A stretch of 64,000 nt of DNA from Athripsodes cinereus (GCA_947579605.1 OX388313.1:4774001-4838000); one strand, 5' to 3'. Shown: positions 47,601-56,790, numbered from the stretch's first letter. A program made the numbers and translations. Notes: a model not told the origin generated them from the sequence alone.

Positions 47601-49120
47601 ATATTATGGCGTTTGTGAAATTGGACCATAACTGGGCAACGTAACGTTTACATTTTTAGGTAGTATTTTTCACGAAGTAAATTTCACGAAGTATGCATCT
47701 CAAGAATACAAAGAAATCATGTAACAAAAGAAGAAGAAGATAAGTTCCTGTGCCATTATTGCTTCCTCGTTTCTTCCGACTCCTTCGACCTTGATGATTT
47801 ATTTAATAATGTTCAAAAATCCTTAAAAATATATGCGTAATTGATATTCTTTTGTTTTTCTTTTATATTTTCAATTGATTTATAGCTTTTTGTTACTTTT
47901 GAACTTGAAATATATAAGTGGCCAGTTACTGTAAATGTTCAGGCCAGTTATTAAATTACTGTACATTTTTCTATGTTTTCGTTCAATGTTTAATATATTT
48001 TTATTCATTAAGTCCAACGATTTTAATTCTACCCTAACTAGTTGTTGAAAGATCAACCTTGTTTAATTTATTAAATTAATAACTCCAGTGCAAATTATTT
48101 AGAAAATATAAGCTAATTTTTCCGCATGATCCCTTAAAGGGCCAGTTACTATGTACGTTACCCTATTTATCTCTGGAGTCCTCGACAAAGAATAGGTGTC
48201 CCACTATTTTTTTATAACCTGTCAATATTTGTTAAACAACACTAATAAAACAAAAAAAATCAAGTAGAAGAAATAGTCGAGAAAACGTTTTCAGTTTATA
48301 AATTTCAGTTTAGGTATAGCAAAAGCTTTCTAGCTGAACTTTTAAAATGCAACAATACATAGGAAATTCCGTGATGTTATCTATAAAATAATGTGTAATA
48401 GATAATTGGCTCCTGTAAATGATGCACACTGCATGGTCACTTTATCCATGTTTATTGGAGGTCGCACGTTATAATGCATTTTATATTATTTTTAGATCAA
48501 TATTTATACTGCATGTTATAATGTCTGATTATAATTTAATTGAGTTATTCGTGTTTCAATGATGACCTTAAGTGATACGCTAATGATTATAATGTATTTA
48601 GGCATATATTTCATTCAAATTCATTTATTTCGTCAAATATGCATGTAAATTCAGATTCAGTTCAAATATGCATAATTATGACAATACAATTCATTCCACT
48701 TTGTCACCTCACTAGGTTGGAGTCTGTGTTGAGTTATTGATGGGAAGTGGTTTTGTAATGCAATATTGCAGAATTTAACAAGACTTTTTCGTTCTTATCA
48801 AGATACGAAAGGAGTGTAATAAAATACTCTATCTAGCTGTTTGAATTTAATAGAAATGGTAAAACCTACAATTGCACTCGCTGGAAAACATTTTTATCCA
48901 ATTACCGAAACTGTTAAAGAAAACATCTAATTGAATGACTTTAATTAAAACTACTCAAAATTACGGAATTAAAACAAATAAAAGTATTTTTAAGCGGCAC
49001 TTAAGATAAAAAAATATTGAAAATCTTGATGAAAACTAAGTACTAAAATTTTCTTACCGCAAATATGGCATTGAAGATAAATAGCATGTACTTGATAAAG
49101 CTCATCCCACACGACTCCAT
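26673..49120 (-). CDS. Tetraspanin, complete five-exon gene
   Basis: Minus-strand exons: 49120-49058, 41773-41585, 28537-28367, 27827-27558 and 26762-26673. All donors and acceptors are canonical and every coding junction is phase 0. The sum is 260 residues plus TAA, a normal tetraspanin length. Layout: short cytosolic MESCGMSFIKY; TM1; small loop; TM2 (ILLIVIGICILLVALFGCFG) followed by AIKESPKLLYL; TM3 (FVGCLILIIVLELSVGIAAA); large extracellular loop with CCG (LKCCGV), PPSSCC, SEC and TTGC, six cysteines in all; TM4; charged tail ending SSRVE. Known role: plasma-membrane scaffold clustering partner proteins. Which insect paralogue it is cannot be told here. A CTAG acceptor just upstream of the ATG (49138-49141) suggests an extra noncoding 5' exon. 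Confidence 0.95.
26763..27557 (-). other. Tetraspanin intron 4 with LINE fragment and hairpin MITE
   Basis: The 795-bp intron contains a degraded LINE fragment (about 27070-27215, plus strand; REPDNLERLIMTGAVEKAEY, as in the copy at 40395) and the snapback element at 27234-27446. The remainder is unremarkable. Confidence 0.7.
27234..27446. mobile_element. Snapback (foldback) MITE, about 90-bp arms
   Basis: Starts GCAGGGTTACTCTTGACAAA and ends with its reverse complement, TTTGTCAAGAGTAACCCTGC. The arms match almost perfectly through 'catacgacgcacgaag' (27290-27305) and its complement at 27377-27392, then more loosely. The loop is about 70 bp including 'ccgctaacgcgcgatcgg'. A diverged relative of one arm lies at 37890-37980. 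Confidence 0.85.
29396..29544 (-). mobile_element. tRNA-derived SINE (family B)
   Basis: The minus strand begins GTCGTTAGTCTGGTGGTAGA (A-box region), has the B-box-like GGTTCGATGCC, then 'ggcaaactcccctttcacga' and a tail with 'gaaaggtgtacaaggttgta'. It matches 42262-42423 and 50061-50200. Flank duplications are not evident. Confidence 0.8.
29905..30130 (+). repeat. High-copy dispersed repeat (235-bp family)
   Basis: 'Gtaattttttgagtgtcctg', 'aagacaacttgtatgcttat' and 'gcggaatatgtcgtagtgat' occur in family order. It directly abuts the LINE fragment that starts at about 30128. Confidence 0.7.
30128..30365 (+). mobile_element. RTE-like LINE 3' end
   Basis: The plus frame (30134-30352) encodes ERNGAPRRGRLRIKWQDHLN, then QILQDGHVLSTLNRRTCMGN and TEAKDVCKDRRKWCSILSAY, PSREAA, then stop, with a TATGTATGTA tail. 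It is the same subfamily as the copies at 1286-2025 and 34000-34930, in opposite orientation to both. Confidence 0.85.
30834..31148 (+). repeat. Interspersed repeat, left member of an inverted pair
   Basis: Begins 'actagctgacccgggaaacg' and ends near 'aacaccgtgacacgagaatt'. The same sequence, diverged, lies inverted at 31955-32250, including 'gttggccgattctcagactt' and 'aaatttcattaaaatcgttc'. The class is unresolved; such CCGGG.AAACGTTGTTTTGCC ends are common in arthropod repeats. Confidence 0.75.
31955..32250 (-). repeat. Interspersed repeat, right member of an inverted pair
   Basis: Minus-strand copy of the element at 30834-31148. Shared blocks are 'aggtctgagaatcggccaac', 'gatgaaattttatgtgctta' and 'acaaaacaacgtttgccgag'. 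The spacer between the pair is about 800 bp, and a partial copy of the 235-bp family lies in it (31735-31875). Confidence 0.75.
33028..33834. mobile_element. Unclassified DNA element with about 36-bp TIRs and iterated end motifs
   Basis: The left end TAATTGAATCGTGTATTTCA continues GAAACCCCAAAACTCC. The right end is its inverted copy with one internal difference (about 33799-33834). The end-like motif GTATTGCAGAAACACCAA recurs inside at about 33187 and 33601 and inverted at about 33220-33237; a partial copy lies at about 33143. An 83-codon frame (33266-33517) lies in the middle. The target duplication is not clear. It fits a nonautonomous or internally deleted DNA transposon of unknown superfamily. 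Confidence 0.75.
33266..33517 (+). pseudogene. Short ORF inside the 33-kb TIR element, possible transposase C-terminus remnant
   Basis: 83 codons starting MIMHLIIDQDHSFRL. The distinctive part is NTLKMQDIKKLEKYIPDEEG, then an aromatic/acidic stretch (FYTEIFDWPT) and an acidic tail NKDASPDED followed by TAA. Acidic C-terminal tails with a 'lysine-lysine..Y.P' helix occur in several insect transposases, but I cannot name the family. It has no catalytic DDE triad, so if it is transposon-derived it is a remnant. It could also be chance. Confidence 0.4.
34000..34930 (-). mobile_element. LINE 3' half with reverse-transcriptase YADD-type motif
   Basis: Minus-strand frame 34899-34459 encodes TLMFADDLVLMAESESDLQR (catalytic FADD box), then VYENCAINGLRMNAKKTKIM and VYLGSLFTRDGKCESDIERR, ending LVPTLMYASET. 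After a frame break, 34281-34024 encodes RMTKKIYLGERNGARRRGRP through SAYPAREAA. A (CATA)n tract (33998-34020) forms the 3' tail. This is the longest LINE remnant in the window; it is truncated upstream of the RT core and frameshifted. Confidence 0.9.
35755..35940 (+). mobile_element. LINE C-terminal fragment (Jockey/R1-like Cys-His region)
   Basis: The plus strand reads TRLRSGVGNCRDIRERWGFL, then QDESGACDCGEAQTMPHLL followed by a stop in place of the usual Cys-Pro. CxCG...H..C is the zinc-binding motif that follows the RNase H/RT domain in Jockey- and R1-like LINEs. The fragment is short and broken. Confidence 0.7.
35941..37891 (-). other. Part of tetraspanin intron 2, AT-rich with two dispersed-repeat copies
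   Basis: Copies of the 235-bp family lie at about 37030-37180 ('gcgcagagagggcgatttgc', 'ggctaccccatttgtgagac') and 37690-37835 ('agacaactcgcatgtttgtt', 'ctggctatcccacttgtc'). An ATT microsatellite lies near 36533-36556. Nothing else is recognisable. Confidence 0.5.
37992..38234. repeat. Long inverted repeat (hairpin), about 115-bp arms, 12-bp loop
   Basis: The left arm begins TTGCCGCGTACAGACAGCTG and continues through 'gcatccagctg'-complementary sequence to 38106. The right arm (about 38119-38234) is its reverse complement with only a handful of mismatches. The loop is around CCCGTCCATGAG. The arms are GC-richer than their surroundings. It sits next to a half-copy (37890-37980) of the snapback family seen at 27234. 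Confidence 0.9.
39554..39700. repeat. Inverted repeat, 52-bp arms, 43-bp loop
   Basis: The left arm 39554-39605 (starting TGTAAATTTAACACATGAAA) and right arm 39649-39700 are complementary with one clear mismatch (CTTCTCT against CTTTTCT). The loop holds 'gtagtgccccgaacacttcc'. It lies in tetraspanin intron 2, so it would be transcribed as a stem-loop in the pre-mRNA. Confidence 0.9.
40395..40680 (+). mobile_element. LINE 3' end (RTE-like)
   Basis: The plus frame (40438-40680) reads GTAHRTNVSILTEFQIKTRL, then CQRRILSFFGHIIRREPDNL, then SGGVEGRRSRGRIPTRWSDN. This is the standard RTE-clade C-terminus, near intact but without the catalytic core. A (TTC)n tract and a GC-rich segment at 40259-40390 precede it and may belong to a second, inverted LINE 3' UTR. 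Confidence 0.8.
40888..41134 (+). mobile_element. tRNA-derived SINE (family A), best-preserved copy
   Basis: Starts GGCGACCGGTGTGGCGCGGA. The A box TGGCGCGGAGG and B box GGTTCGATTCC are both intact. The tail runs through 'aatgacctttttcagattgt' and 'gttagtacccataatacaag' to 'aattgtctacacgtgttacg'. It is nearly identical over its length to the inverted copy at 18621-18872, which suggests recent activity of the family. Confidence 0.92.
42262..42423 (-). mobile_element. tRNA-derived SINE (family B)
   Basis: The minus strand begins GTCGGTAGCCTGGAGGTAGA, with GGTTCAATACC as a decayed B box, then 'ggcaaactcccctttcacgg' and a tail containing 'gaaaggtgtataaggttgta' and 'tttgggtttaaaacaaaacc'. It is homologous to 29396-29544 over most of its length. 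Confidence 0.82.
42687..43172. mobile_element. Nonautonomous DNA element with CRTTCACATT ends
   Basis: The left end is ACGTTCACATTTGTTCACTT then 'gagtgatcactctggatgat'. The right end, reverse-complemented, reads TAACATTCACATTACCTCGC then TTTGGATGATCATCCAGAGT. They are imperfect inverted repeats of about 45 bp with internal GGATGATCATCC palindromes. The interior of about 400 bp has no ORF. A one-ended copy lies at 3139-3330. No target duplication was resolved. Confidence 0.75.
44455..44640 (+). mobile_element. CR1/Jockey-like LINE extreme 3' fragment
   Basis: The plus strand encodes LVEKAFYNIDEMLNG, the same C-terminus as the minus-strand LINE at 22018-22745 (which ends VEKAFYCVDEMLN), followed by the start of a 3' UTR. 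It is therefore a second, much shorter copy of that family. Confidence 0.7.
46675..47250 (+). mobile_element. RTE-like LINE 3' end interrupted by about 150 bp
   Basis: The plus strand runs from 'agaagaatggttggtaagat' and 'cgaaggtttggacatgtgga' to about 46860, is broken by AT-rich sequence with 'ataaaaaaaataaaaataat' to about 47015, then resumes 'gaagggggtgtgagaaagcg' through 'cctgccccatttgggatacg'. It is the same subfamily as 21785-22840. Stops interrupt the frame. Confidence 0.7.
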
Positions 49121-49384
49121 GGTTGTAGATTGTTATCTAGACAAACAAATTAAAATAAATAATCAATTAATTGTCAATTTCATTAATAATAAAAAAGGAA
49201 TGATGATTTGTTGTTCAAATAAATAAATAAGTAAATAAAATAAAAGACGCAAATAACCGATTGTAGTATTTTCTATGTATAAACCCAGTTTTCCCTGATG
49301 ACTCGCAAACGACATATTCTTCCGGATATTCGCATTTGCAGAATTTAAGGTTTGTCAGTCCCAACATGCAACGGATAAAATGGC

Positions 49385-49440
49385 CGGTAGTCAAAACACA
49401 TTCTAGCGTTACGTTTTCGTTCGAATATAGACGACGAGAA
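49385..49440 (-). repeat. Short conserved repeat, inverted copy of 17605-17660
   Basis: The minus strand carries 'attcgaacgaaaacgtaacg' with about 55 bp of alignable context. Element unknown. It lies about 260 bp upstream of the tetraspanin start codon, in the putative 5' region. Confidence 0.6.
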
Positions 49441-50060
49441 AGTGTTAATTTTCGTATGTAGCTAATTGTGTATTTTAGGCGATAAAATGGTGATAATTTA
49501 TGAATATTGCACATCGATATAATGAACTGCTTTCTTTCGAACAATACGCTTAAAGAAAGCAAGTTTTCATAGAGGATATTAATTTATGTTAGCTATAATA
49601 ATTATAATTATCATACATATACTAACAATTGACTCAAAAAAATATTAGATTTTATTGTTTCGTTCCACAAAATTATGCAATAATAATCAATATATTTCAA
49701 ACTATTGAAAATGAACACGTAATTCTCAATACACACACACAATATAAAATTAGCTTTACAACCAGTTTAAGGTGAATAAACTGTTGATAATGTTAATATC
49801 AACAAAAGTACCTATAAGAAATAATTTATTCAAACACACGCAATGTCAATGCTTCGATCATAACTTTTTAAGCATACTTTTTCTGTACGTGCGACGGAAA
49901 AACCATATTCGACAAAAAACTAATTTTGCAGACCAGACAAATGAAGAACGAGATTTTTTTCAGGTAATATGTAAATTAACATGATCTGCTTACTATTTCA
50001 ATGATACCTATAAGGTATTTTATAGTTGTAAAAGTACAGAGATTTGTTGATTTTGCACAT

Positions 50061-50200
50061 GAGGTCAGTTGTTTAATCCCAAAATGTCCGGCAAACTTCC
50101 CTTAAACGACACAAGCTTTTTGCTTATTGTGAAAGGTGTGTAAAGTTTTATTTGGGTTTATAACAAAAACCCAGATATATCTTTAAAAAATCTAGACAAT
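50061..50200 (+). mobile_element. tRNA-derived SINE (family B), 5'-decayed
   Basis: From 'gtccggcaaacttcccttaa' and 'acgacacaagctttttgctt' through 'gtgaaaggtgtgtaaagttt' to 'acccagatatatctttaaaa' it matches the tail of the copies at 29396 and 42262. The tRNA-like head is poorly preserved. A still weaker remnant lies near 53911-53965. Confidence 0.7.
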
Positions 50201-53200
50201 TCATTTCTCGCTTGTTTATGATAATGATGTCTACTCTGTTAACATAACGGTTTTAATAAATTGAAGATTTTAAATGTCTTCGTCCTGTTTTTAAACGGTT
50301 TTCCCGGCTTTTTTATTTTTCATAAAGTACTGAAGTATGATAGCGGCAAGTGTCCTCAGTTTATTTGTCAATTCGATGTTTATTTCCTTTGACAAGCCGA
50401 GCTTATAACTAGTTCATAATATATTCATAATGTTTATCGCATTTGTGGGAAAAAATTGTTGCAGTTCATCGAACTTACATTCACGAGTGATACATAATTG
50501 TATGTATGGACATGAGCTTTTTTTATTATATAGCGAGTACAAAGGTATTGCTTGTCAATTATGTGCACTGTGTTCAACTGATATCCCCACAATATGACAT
50601 AAACAACACATTACAAGGCAGGGTGGCATTTATTCTACAAATAATTATTACTATCTCTAAATCAATTTCAACTATTTCCTGTTGTAATATTTTGGTTTAG
50701 TAAAAAGAAATCGCGTCCTTTCAATAGACGCACCCTCTTTATATTGAATATTTTCCATGTGCTTGTATTTTTGTGTAAAACTACTTGTTATTAGTGTAAC
50801 AGTATGAATGAATACCTAAATAAAATATTTGAGTTTTTTAAAGTCCATTGTAAAATATTATATTATCTTTATTTGTACATATAAAAAAGACGTTTGGAAC
50901 GAATGAATAGTATGAAAAAATGACCAGAAAAATAAATTGATACCCTTACGTGAATATTACATTTGTCAAAGTATTCTTTACGGTGGCTTTACGGGCGCTT
51001 ATGAATTAATCTACTATTTAGTGATTACAAACTTTTATTTGATTTATCTCGAGGCATTTAATCAAATATTAACTTGAGCAACTCTTCATTGCTCCTTGCA
51101 TCACTATCAAACGATAAAAGCAATAGATAAAAGAAAATTATATTGTAATTCTCGATTATCTTATGAAGTAATGTGCTTCAATTTTGAAGCAATTGTCCCT
51201 TAGCGATTAACTCGCCCTCTGTATATTAATTTTTACATGTTTTTATGTTGTTGTAAAATTGTTTATAAATAATGTACGGTATAGAATAAATAAATAATTA
51301 TATTTATTTTAGAAATATATGATCAGCAAAAATGTTTAAAGCTTTAGGTATATTACATTGCCATAGTTGTTTTATCAGCGGTTAAAGAGTGTTGTTTAAA
51401 TACTTTGATATATTACCTTTATTTTTCTCTGAATAACTTGTCAATACTTAGTAAAATTCCACTTATTAATATATATTGTTTGACTCCTTTTCAGGGAGTT
51501 ACTGAAATAATTATTAGCGTCCCGATGACTTGACCGTTGACGCCGCACTGTAACACTGAAGTGGCCGATGATGCGGGCGTCGCGATGCCAACACTTTCAC
51601 TGGCAACTATAAGAACCACCCCCATGTAAATATACTAGGGGTGAAATCACAGTCGTAAATTTTAAAATTCTAGTATTGTAATACTTTTGTTTTTTATAAT
51701 GGGTCAGTTCGAGGAAGCAGTAAATTTGTATTTTTGAAATATTGTGTTTTTTATGATTTCTTTGAATTTTTAAAACAAAACAAAAGTTCACTACTCTTTT
51801 CATTGTAGCTTAACCTTGTATAAGATTAAGACATACATGTACATTACTTCTTTGTTTTAAGAAAATTGATTAAAATGATAGAGACATCGCACTGATTTAG
51901 GATTTTTTTGTCAGCAATTAAGTTTGCCTCAGGTTCTATGCGTGCTACTATTCTTAGAATGCAACGAAGACATTCTGTACGTTTTACATAATGCATACAC
52001 GCTCTTTACCTCATTCGTGAAAAATTACGATAAGGTAGGAACGTAGATTCATTATTTAAGGTTAAAATTTCTCGAAAATACATTGTTTCATTTCGATTCA
52101 ATAAAATTCACTCAAAAATTTATTGCAATTATTTAAGCTAAGACATGAAATAAAAAGTTGGATTAAGTGAATGACAGGGCTATAAATATGACACTTGGTG
52201 TATTTTTCTCTTTACATTTATATAAATTTGTTATTTTTTTCAATGATTAGAGTGATTTTACAGTTTTATTGAAAACAGTTTGAATGTTATTGAAGAAATA
52301 TAGAATATGGCACTATCGATCGTTTAGCCTTATGTAGGAAATGCTACACACCTTTGTTAGTGCATAATTCGTAGTTTTTCGTATTCGATGTAGTTATTCT
52401 AATACCAGATGTAGTACCGGATGATTTTCTTATTCGGGAATGTGCATATTTCGAAAGAGACGTATTTTGTCTTGTGAAAAATGATCATATCACAAAAATC
52501 TGTGTTTTTTTTAACGTCATTGAACAACATTGGACAACATTTAAGAGTCGTTTACGTGCTAAAGCACCTGAAGGACACTGTACAATGCATAAATTATAGA
52601 ACATTACATCCACTGTGTGCCTTTTGTAAAAAGTTTAATTTTACTTTAATTTTATATTATTTCTTATTTCTAAAATTTGATTTCAACCCTGTTAAAACGA
52701 CCTTCAGAAGGAGTTTTGAGCACCATTACACCTTTAGAACCCTACAAAGAAAGTGTATTAAACTGTTGGGAATCTCGGCGGTTCACCACAACTTTGACCG
52801 ACACCTAACACGAAACCTTCTTGTGATATTATTTAGTAAGTTGAACATGCGAAGGTTGTCATTCTCCTGCTTTCTCAAGACAATATAATTAATAATAATA
52901 ATAATAATATATACTAGGTATAAAATATGCAGGGAGACTAACTTCGTGTTTAGGTGATAATAGACTTGATTAAACTATCGATAGATGTTAAATCTTTATT
53001 TATATTTATTTTATTAGGGTATTAAATCGTCAATTTTCCCCCAAAATATCTGCGTCTAGTACAATATTGCTGTAACTGCAAAAAATATCTAATGGTTTCT
53101 TCACAAATGAAAAATAAATTTCTAACGTATGGTAAAAGTATTACAATTCGAATCATAGGCTTGAAATTTGGATATCCAGAGTTCGATTCCCGCTGCTCCC

Positions 53201-53990
53201 GATATTAATTTTCTTTCACGATGCAAGGCAATTGCTAACTGAAGTGTATTTGAGTATATTTTCAAGCCATATTCATTTTAAAAGAATAATATTGAAAAAG
53301 ATATGAAAACCATTTTTTTTTGTGAACCGAAAGACTTACGATTTTTTTTTCAGGTGCTCTCAAAAACTTGAATGGAAAAGAATAGAAGCTTTGTTCTATG
53401 TACCTACATAAAATATTACAGAACTTTCTTTACACCTTATCGATGTAATATATAGTGAAACATGAAGAATGAATCATTATATTTATTGCGTAATTTTTAT
53501 TACGGCGAACAAAATGTTTCATACAAAAACATAACATGAACTAATTATGTATATACTGACATGTAACGTGTAATATCACTTCTACGATGTCTATAGACAC
53601 GTCCATATAAGCTTTTTTTCCACTGAAGGCTGAAAATGAATATCATCTAACTTAATTTCAGGAAAATTCGCATGATGACTATCAAAAAAGGTTTCCATTT
53701 TAATTCAAGGTGTTTGCTGAAAACTTGATACCCCATTCGTTAAAGTAAATAATATTAATGTATTTTTAGTAAAGTAACTTAAGTATTTTTCGAGGTCTTT
53801 GAGAGATTGGTGAAAATAATTCCATAGCTAATATCTCATATTTTTATTATTTGTTTTCATTCATTTCTTCTATATAGGTAACACAGGTTTGTTTGATTTT
53901 TTTATACCTTAAAGATTGATCTTGGTTTAAAACAAACCCAAGTATACTTGAAACACCTCCACTTTAATTTTATATTTTAACAAATTTACT
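50201..53990. other. Intergenic upstream of tetraspanin, mostly featureless
   Basis: AT-rich. A GC-rich island at about 51510-51610 stands out and could hold the tetraspanin promoter or noncoding first exon (minus strand, with an Inr-like TTCAGTGTT). That is a guess. The 135-codon frame at 52481-52888 has no recognisable domain. No other genes or clear repeats are seen. Confidence 0.4.
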
Positions 53991-53999
53991 ACTACTTTA

Positions 54000-54235
54000 C
54001 CATCACGGCATATCCCACATTTTGGGTAGCCAGTAGACTAGCTGCATGTAATTAACATGCAAGCCGTCTTCTCTGTGTCAATAAAGAATTAAAACATTCA
54101 GGATGGGTAGCAAACTTCATCGATGAATTTGAGATGTAAAATGTCTTTAGTTTAACACCTGTCTTTTACAGGACATTCGAAAACTTATGGAAAAGAGTGA
54201 TAGACCAATTCTTTGCCGGTTGTTCCACGGCTTGA
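54000..54235 (-). repeat. High-copy dispersed repeat (235-bp family), full-length copy
   Basis: On the minus strand, in order: 'gaaaagaattggtctatcac' region, 'cataagttttcgaatgtcct', 'gtaaaagacaggtgttaaac', 'cattcaggatgggtagc' complement, 'gaagacggcttgcatgttaa', 'ctactggctacccaaaatgt', 'gggatatgccgtgatgg'. This copy and the one at 62085-62320 define the family length best. Confidence 0.78.
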
Positions 54236-55376
54236 CTATTTTTACAAATCCTGTAGGTACCAATTAAATTTTTAAAAATGTAAGTGTTATAAAATACTCC
54301 TTTGGTGCCAAAACTTCGACAAAAAAATAATGTGAGAATCGTTATTATGCAATAGACCGCTTCTAACATTTGTGGTTAATAGATTCGGTGCTATTTGCGT
54401 TATATTAATAATAATAAAAATCTTTATTGCACAAAAAAACAAACATTATTAAAACACAAACATTGCAGAACCAGACAAATAAATTTGTGCAATGGGCGAG
54501 TTTATCGCAGAAGCGCGATATCTTCCAACTAACCTATATTACCATTATCATCTTGAGTAGACATATCCTATAAAAAAATCCTAGCCGATATATCACAAGA
54601 CATTTTTTATATGGAGTTTTGATTTTGGCTATTTAGCCATCAACGTTGCAATAGAATGTTATACCTATATTTTTGTTTTTTAACACATACATACATACAT
54701 TAAGTCTGTTTGACATTATGGCTATTGTTTAACATATTGTAGCTTTTCTGTAGTTATTTGTAACATACAACATTCATATAGGTATGTATTGTAGGAGTGA
54801 TTATGGATTTCCATTCACGACGATAATAATATGTACTCATACCTACTCTGCTTACCACAATACTTTAGAGTAGTATGGTAAACTAGCTTTAAACTCGATG
54901 CCGTTCAGGCAATACACGTGATATTCTATTAAAAACTATGTTATTATTTAAATGTTGGGCCGGTCTACTGGCTGCCCCACTTGTGGAAAGTGCCTCGATG
55001 GTATGGTTGAATATAATTATTAGGAAACCTGCATAAAATATGGAAAAATGTTAAAATACACTAAAATACAGTAAATATTTTTACTAGCTTCAGATTCAAT
55101 GGTATTTAGGTGTTTCTAAATTGTATTGTAGATGCATTTTTTTTACAAAAAAGTTCTTTAAATCTTACAAATAGTTTATAATAAATAAAATTATTTCGAA
55201 TTTGTTTAATATGTCAATCAAATTTATATTCCCTAATTTTTTTTTTGAGAACATACCTATATTTGTTCTTTTCCAAACTAAATTTCAGCCATAGTTTCTT
55301 AAAAAAATAATATAGTTGTCAGTAAATAAGATGAATAACAGTTTTATAAATAATGTCTGAATGCGCTCTTTTAGAT

Positions 55377-55602
55377 CAGTGTTCCGCAAAGCGTGTGCCG
55401 CGGCACACTGGTGTACCGTGGTCATCACTTGGTGTGCCGCGGAAAAAAGGCAAGGTTTTGTGCAGATAATACACCTAAAAATAGTTGAGAGCTATGAGCG
55501 AGGCGCTTTGTTAAAAAACATTTGTTTTTTTTCTTTGGTGTACCTCTAAAATTTCTTGATTTGATAGGTGTACCTTGAACACAAAAAGTTTGCGGAACAC
55601 TG
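55377..55602. mobile_element. hAT-like MITE, CAGTGTTCCGCAAA ends
   Basis: The 226-bp element starts CAGTGTTCCGCAAAGCGTGT and ends AAAAAGTTTGCGGAACACTG. Flanks TTTTAGAT (55369-55376) and TTCTAGAT (55603-55610) agree at 7 of 8 positions. Repeated 'ggtgtacc/ggtgtgcc' motifs occur inside. No ORF. Confidence 0.88.
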
Positions 55603-55624
55603 TTCTAGATGATATCATATAGAA

Positions 55625-56790
55625 CATGGGTGGCCAACCTTTTCAGCAGCCGGGTCAAATTTTAGCAATGAAATTTCCTACCGGGCCGTACAACAATATA
55701 CTCCTTATATGGAACATTACAATTACTACCCTCCCGTCACCAAATTTTAAAAATGATGTAGGAATTTGAAATGTTTCAAAACTCCTAAAGAGGGCTCTAC
55801 ACCCCTTCTTTGTGATTTCATGCAAACGAATTAGCAAAATTACAACCATTTTATTTTTTAAATATTTTAAATTCTGGATCACATGTATGTTATTTTTTAT
55901 ATTAATATAATATTTTGAACATTTATAAATGCGATTTTATCATTTTAGTTTTATTTTGCTGCGAGGAATATACTGAAAATAATTTTTGAAGATTACCGTC
56001 GCAATGATGATACGTTGAGTGGTCCTATTTTAAATAAATTATCTTTAATAATACAAGAGTGTTAATAAAATTTTAAAACCAAGATTAATCTTAAAATATC
56101 ATGAATTTTATAATACACCTTGAGTTATTTATTTACAACCCTTAGATTTTCTTAATTATTATGACAAACTGCATACACATCAAAAATAAATTTCATTATC
56201 AAAAAAATCATAGAAAATGTTTATAATTCAACCATTTGTTTTATTTATATAATAATATGGTATGTTGTTTACCGTGCATACTACATATATATCGTTATTA
56301 TGTGCAATAATCAAGAATAAAGCGAGTTTCACAAATTTTAAGATTCAGAAGGCCCACGGCGTGCCTAGTAGCCGGATGTAAGACCGTATTCGCTCTGTTT
56401 TTGAATTAGGAAATAAATAAATTCAATTTATAAAATAAATACAACTTAAATTTTATTTATATGTGATAACATACTATTTTTTTATACCCATGAATATTTT
56501 TGCATATAAAGTTTTGACTTATATTTATTAATAAAGCTATTTCATTAATTATTTGAATAATTTTCTCTGCGCCTAATAAAAGTTGTTGCCTGAAACCACT
56601 AGAGCTAAATCTAATTTGTACCTTAGGTAAGAATGGCTGTTAAGAACATTTTCTCGAAATACCTCTTTCAAAAAAAGTAACGGGTACTTGTACCGATTAT
56701 TATTAAAAAAGTGTGCATATGCTTCGCGGGCCGCAAGTCGACACCCAACGGGCTGCATGCAGCCCGCGAGCCGCGGGTTGGCCACCCTTG
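55625..56790. mobile_element. Larger hAT-like nonautonomous element, same family as 24240
   Basis: The 1166-bp element starts CATGGGTGGCCAACCTTTTC and ends GGGTTGGCCACCCTTG. Flanks ATATAGAA and GTATAGAG match at 6 of 8. The outer parts (about 175 bp left, 160 bp right) are homologous to the 308-bp MITE at 24240. The extra 0.8 kb in the middle is AT-rich without a transposase frame. It may be a longer deletion derivative or a MITE carrying an insertion. Confidence 0.8.

Larger units (their letters stand above)
41774..49057 (-). other. Tetraspanin intron 1 (7.3 kb)
   Basis: Contains a SINE B (42262), the GTTCACATT-TIR element (42687), LINE fragments (44455 and 46675) and short repeat pieces. 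The frame at 45467-45261 minus (MDNVHQFRHSHCHNV...) matches no family I know and has no splice partners in this intron. The stretch 47250-49050 is AT-rich with no recognised feature apart from the 48695 repeat. Confidence 0.6.

Noticed and set aside
52481..52888. 135-codon open frame on the plus strand
   Set aside because: No domain, splice context or start context that I recognise. The part around RTLQRKCIKLLGISAV hints at a LINE C-terminus, but not enough to call it.
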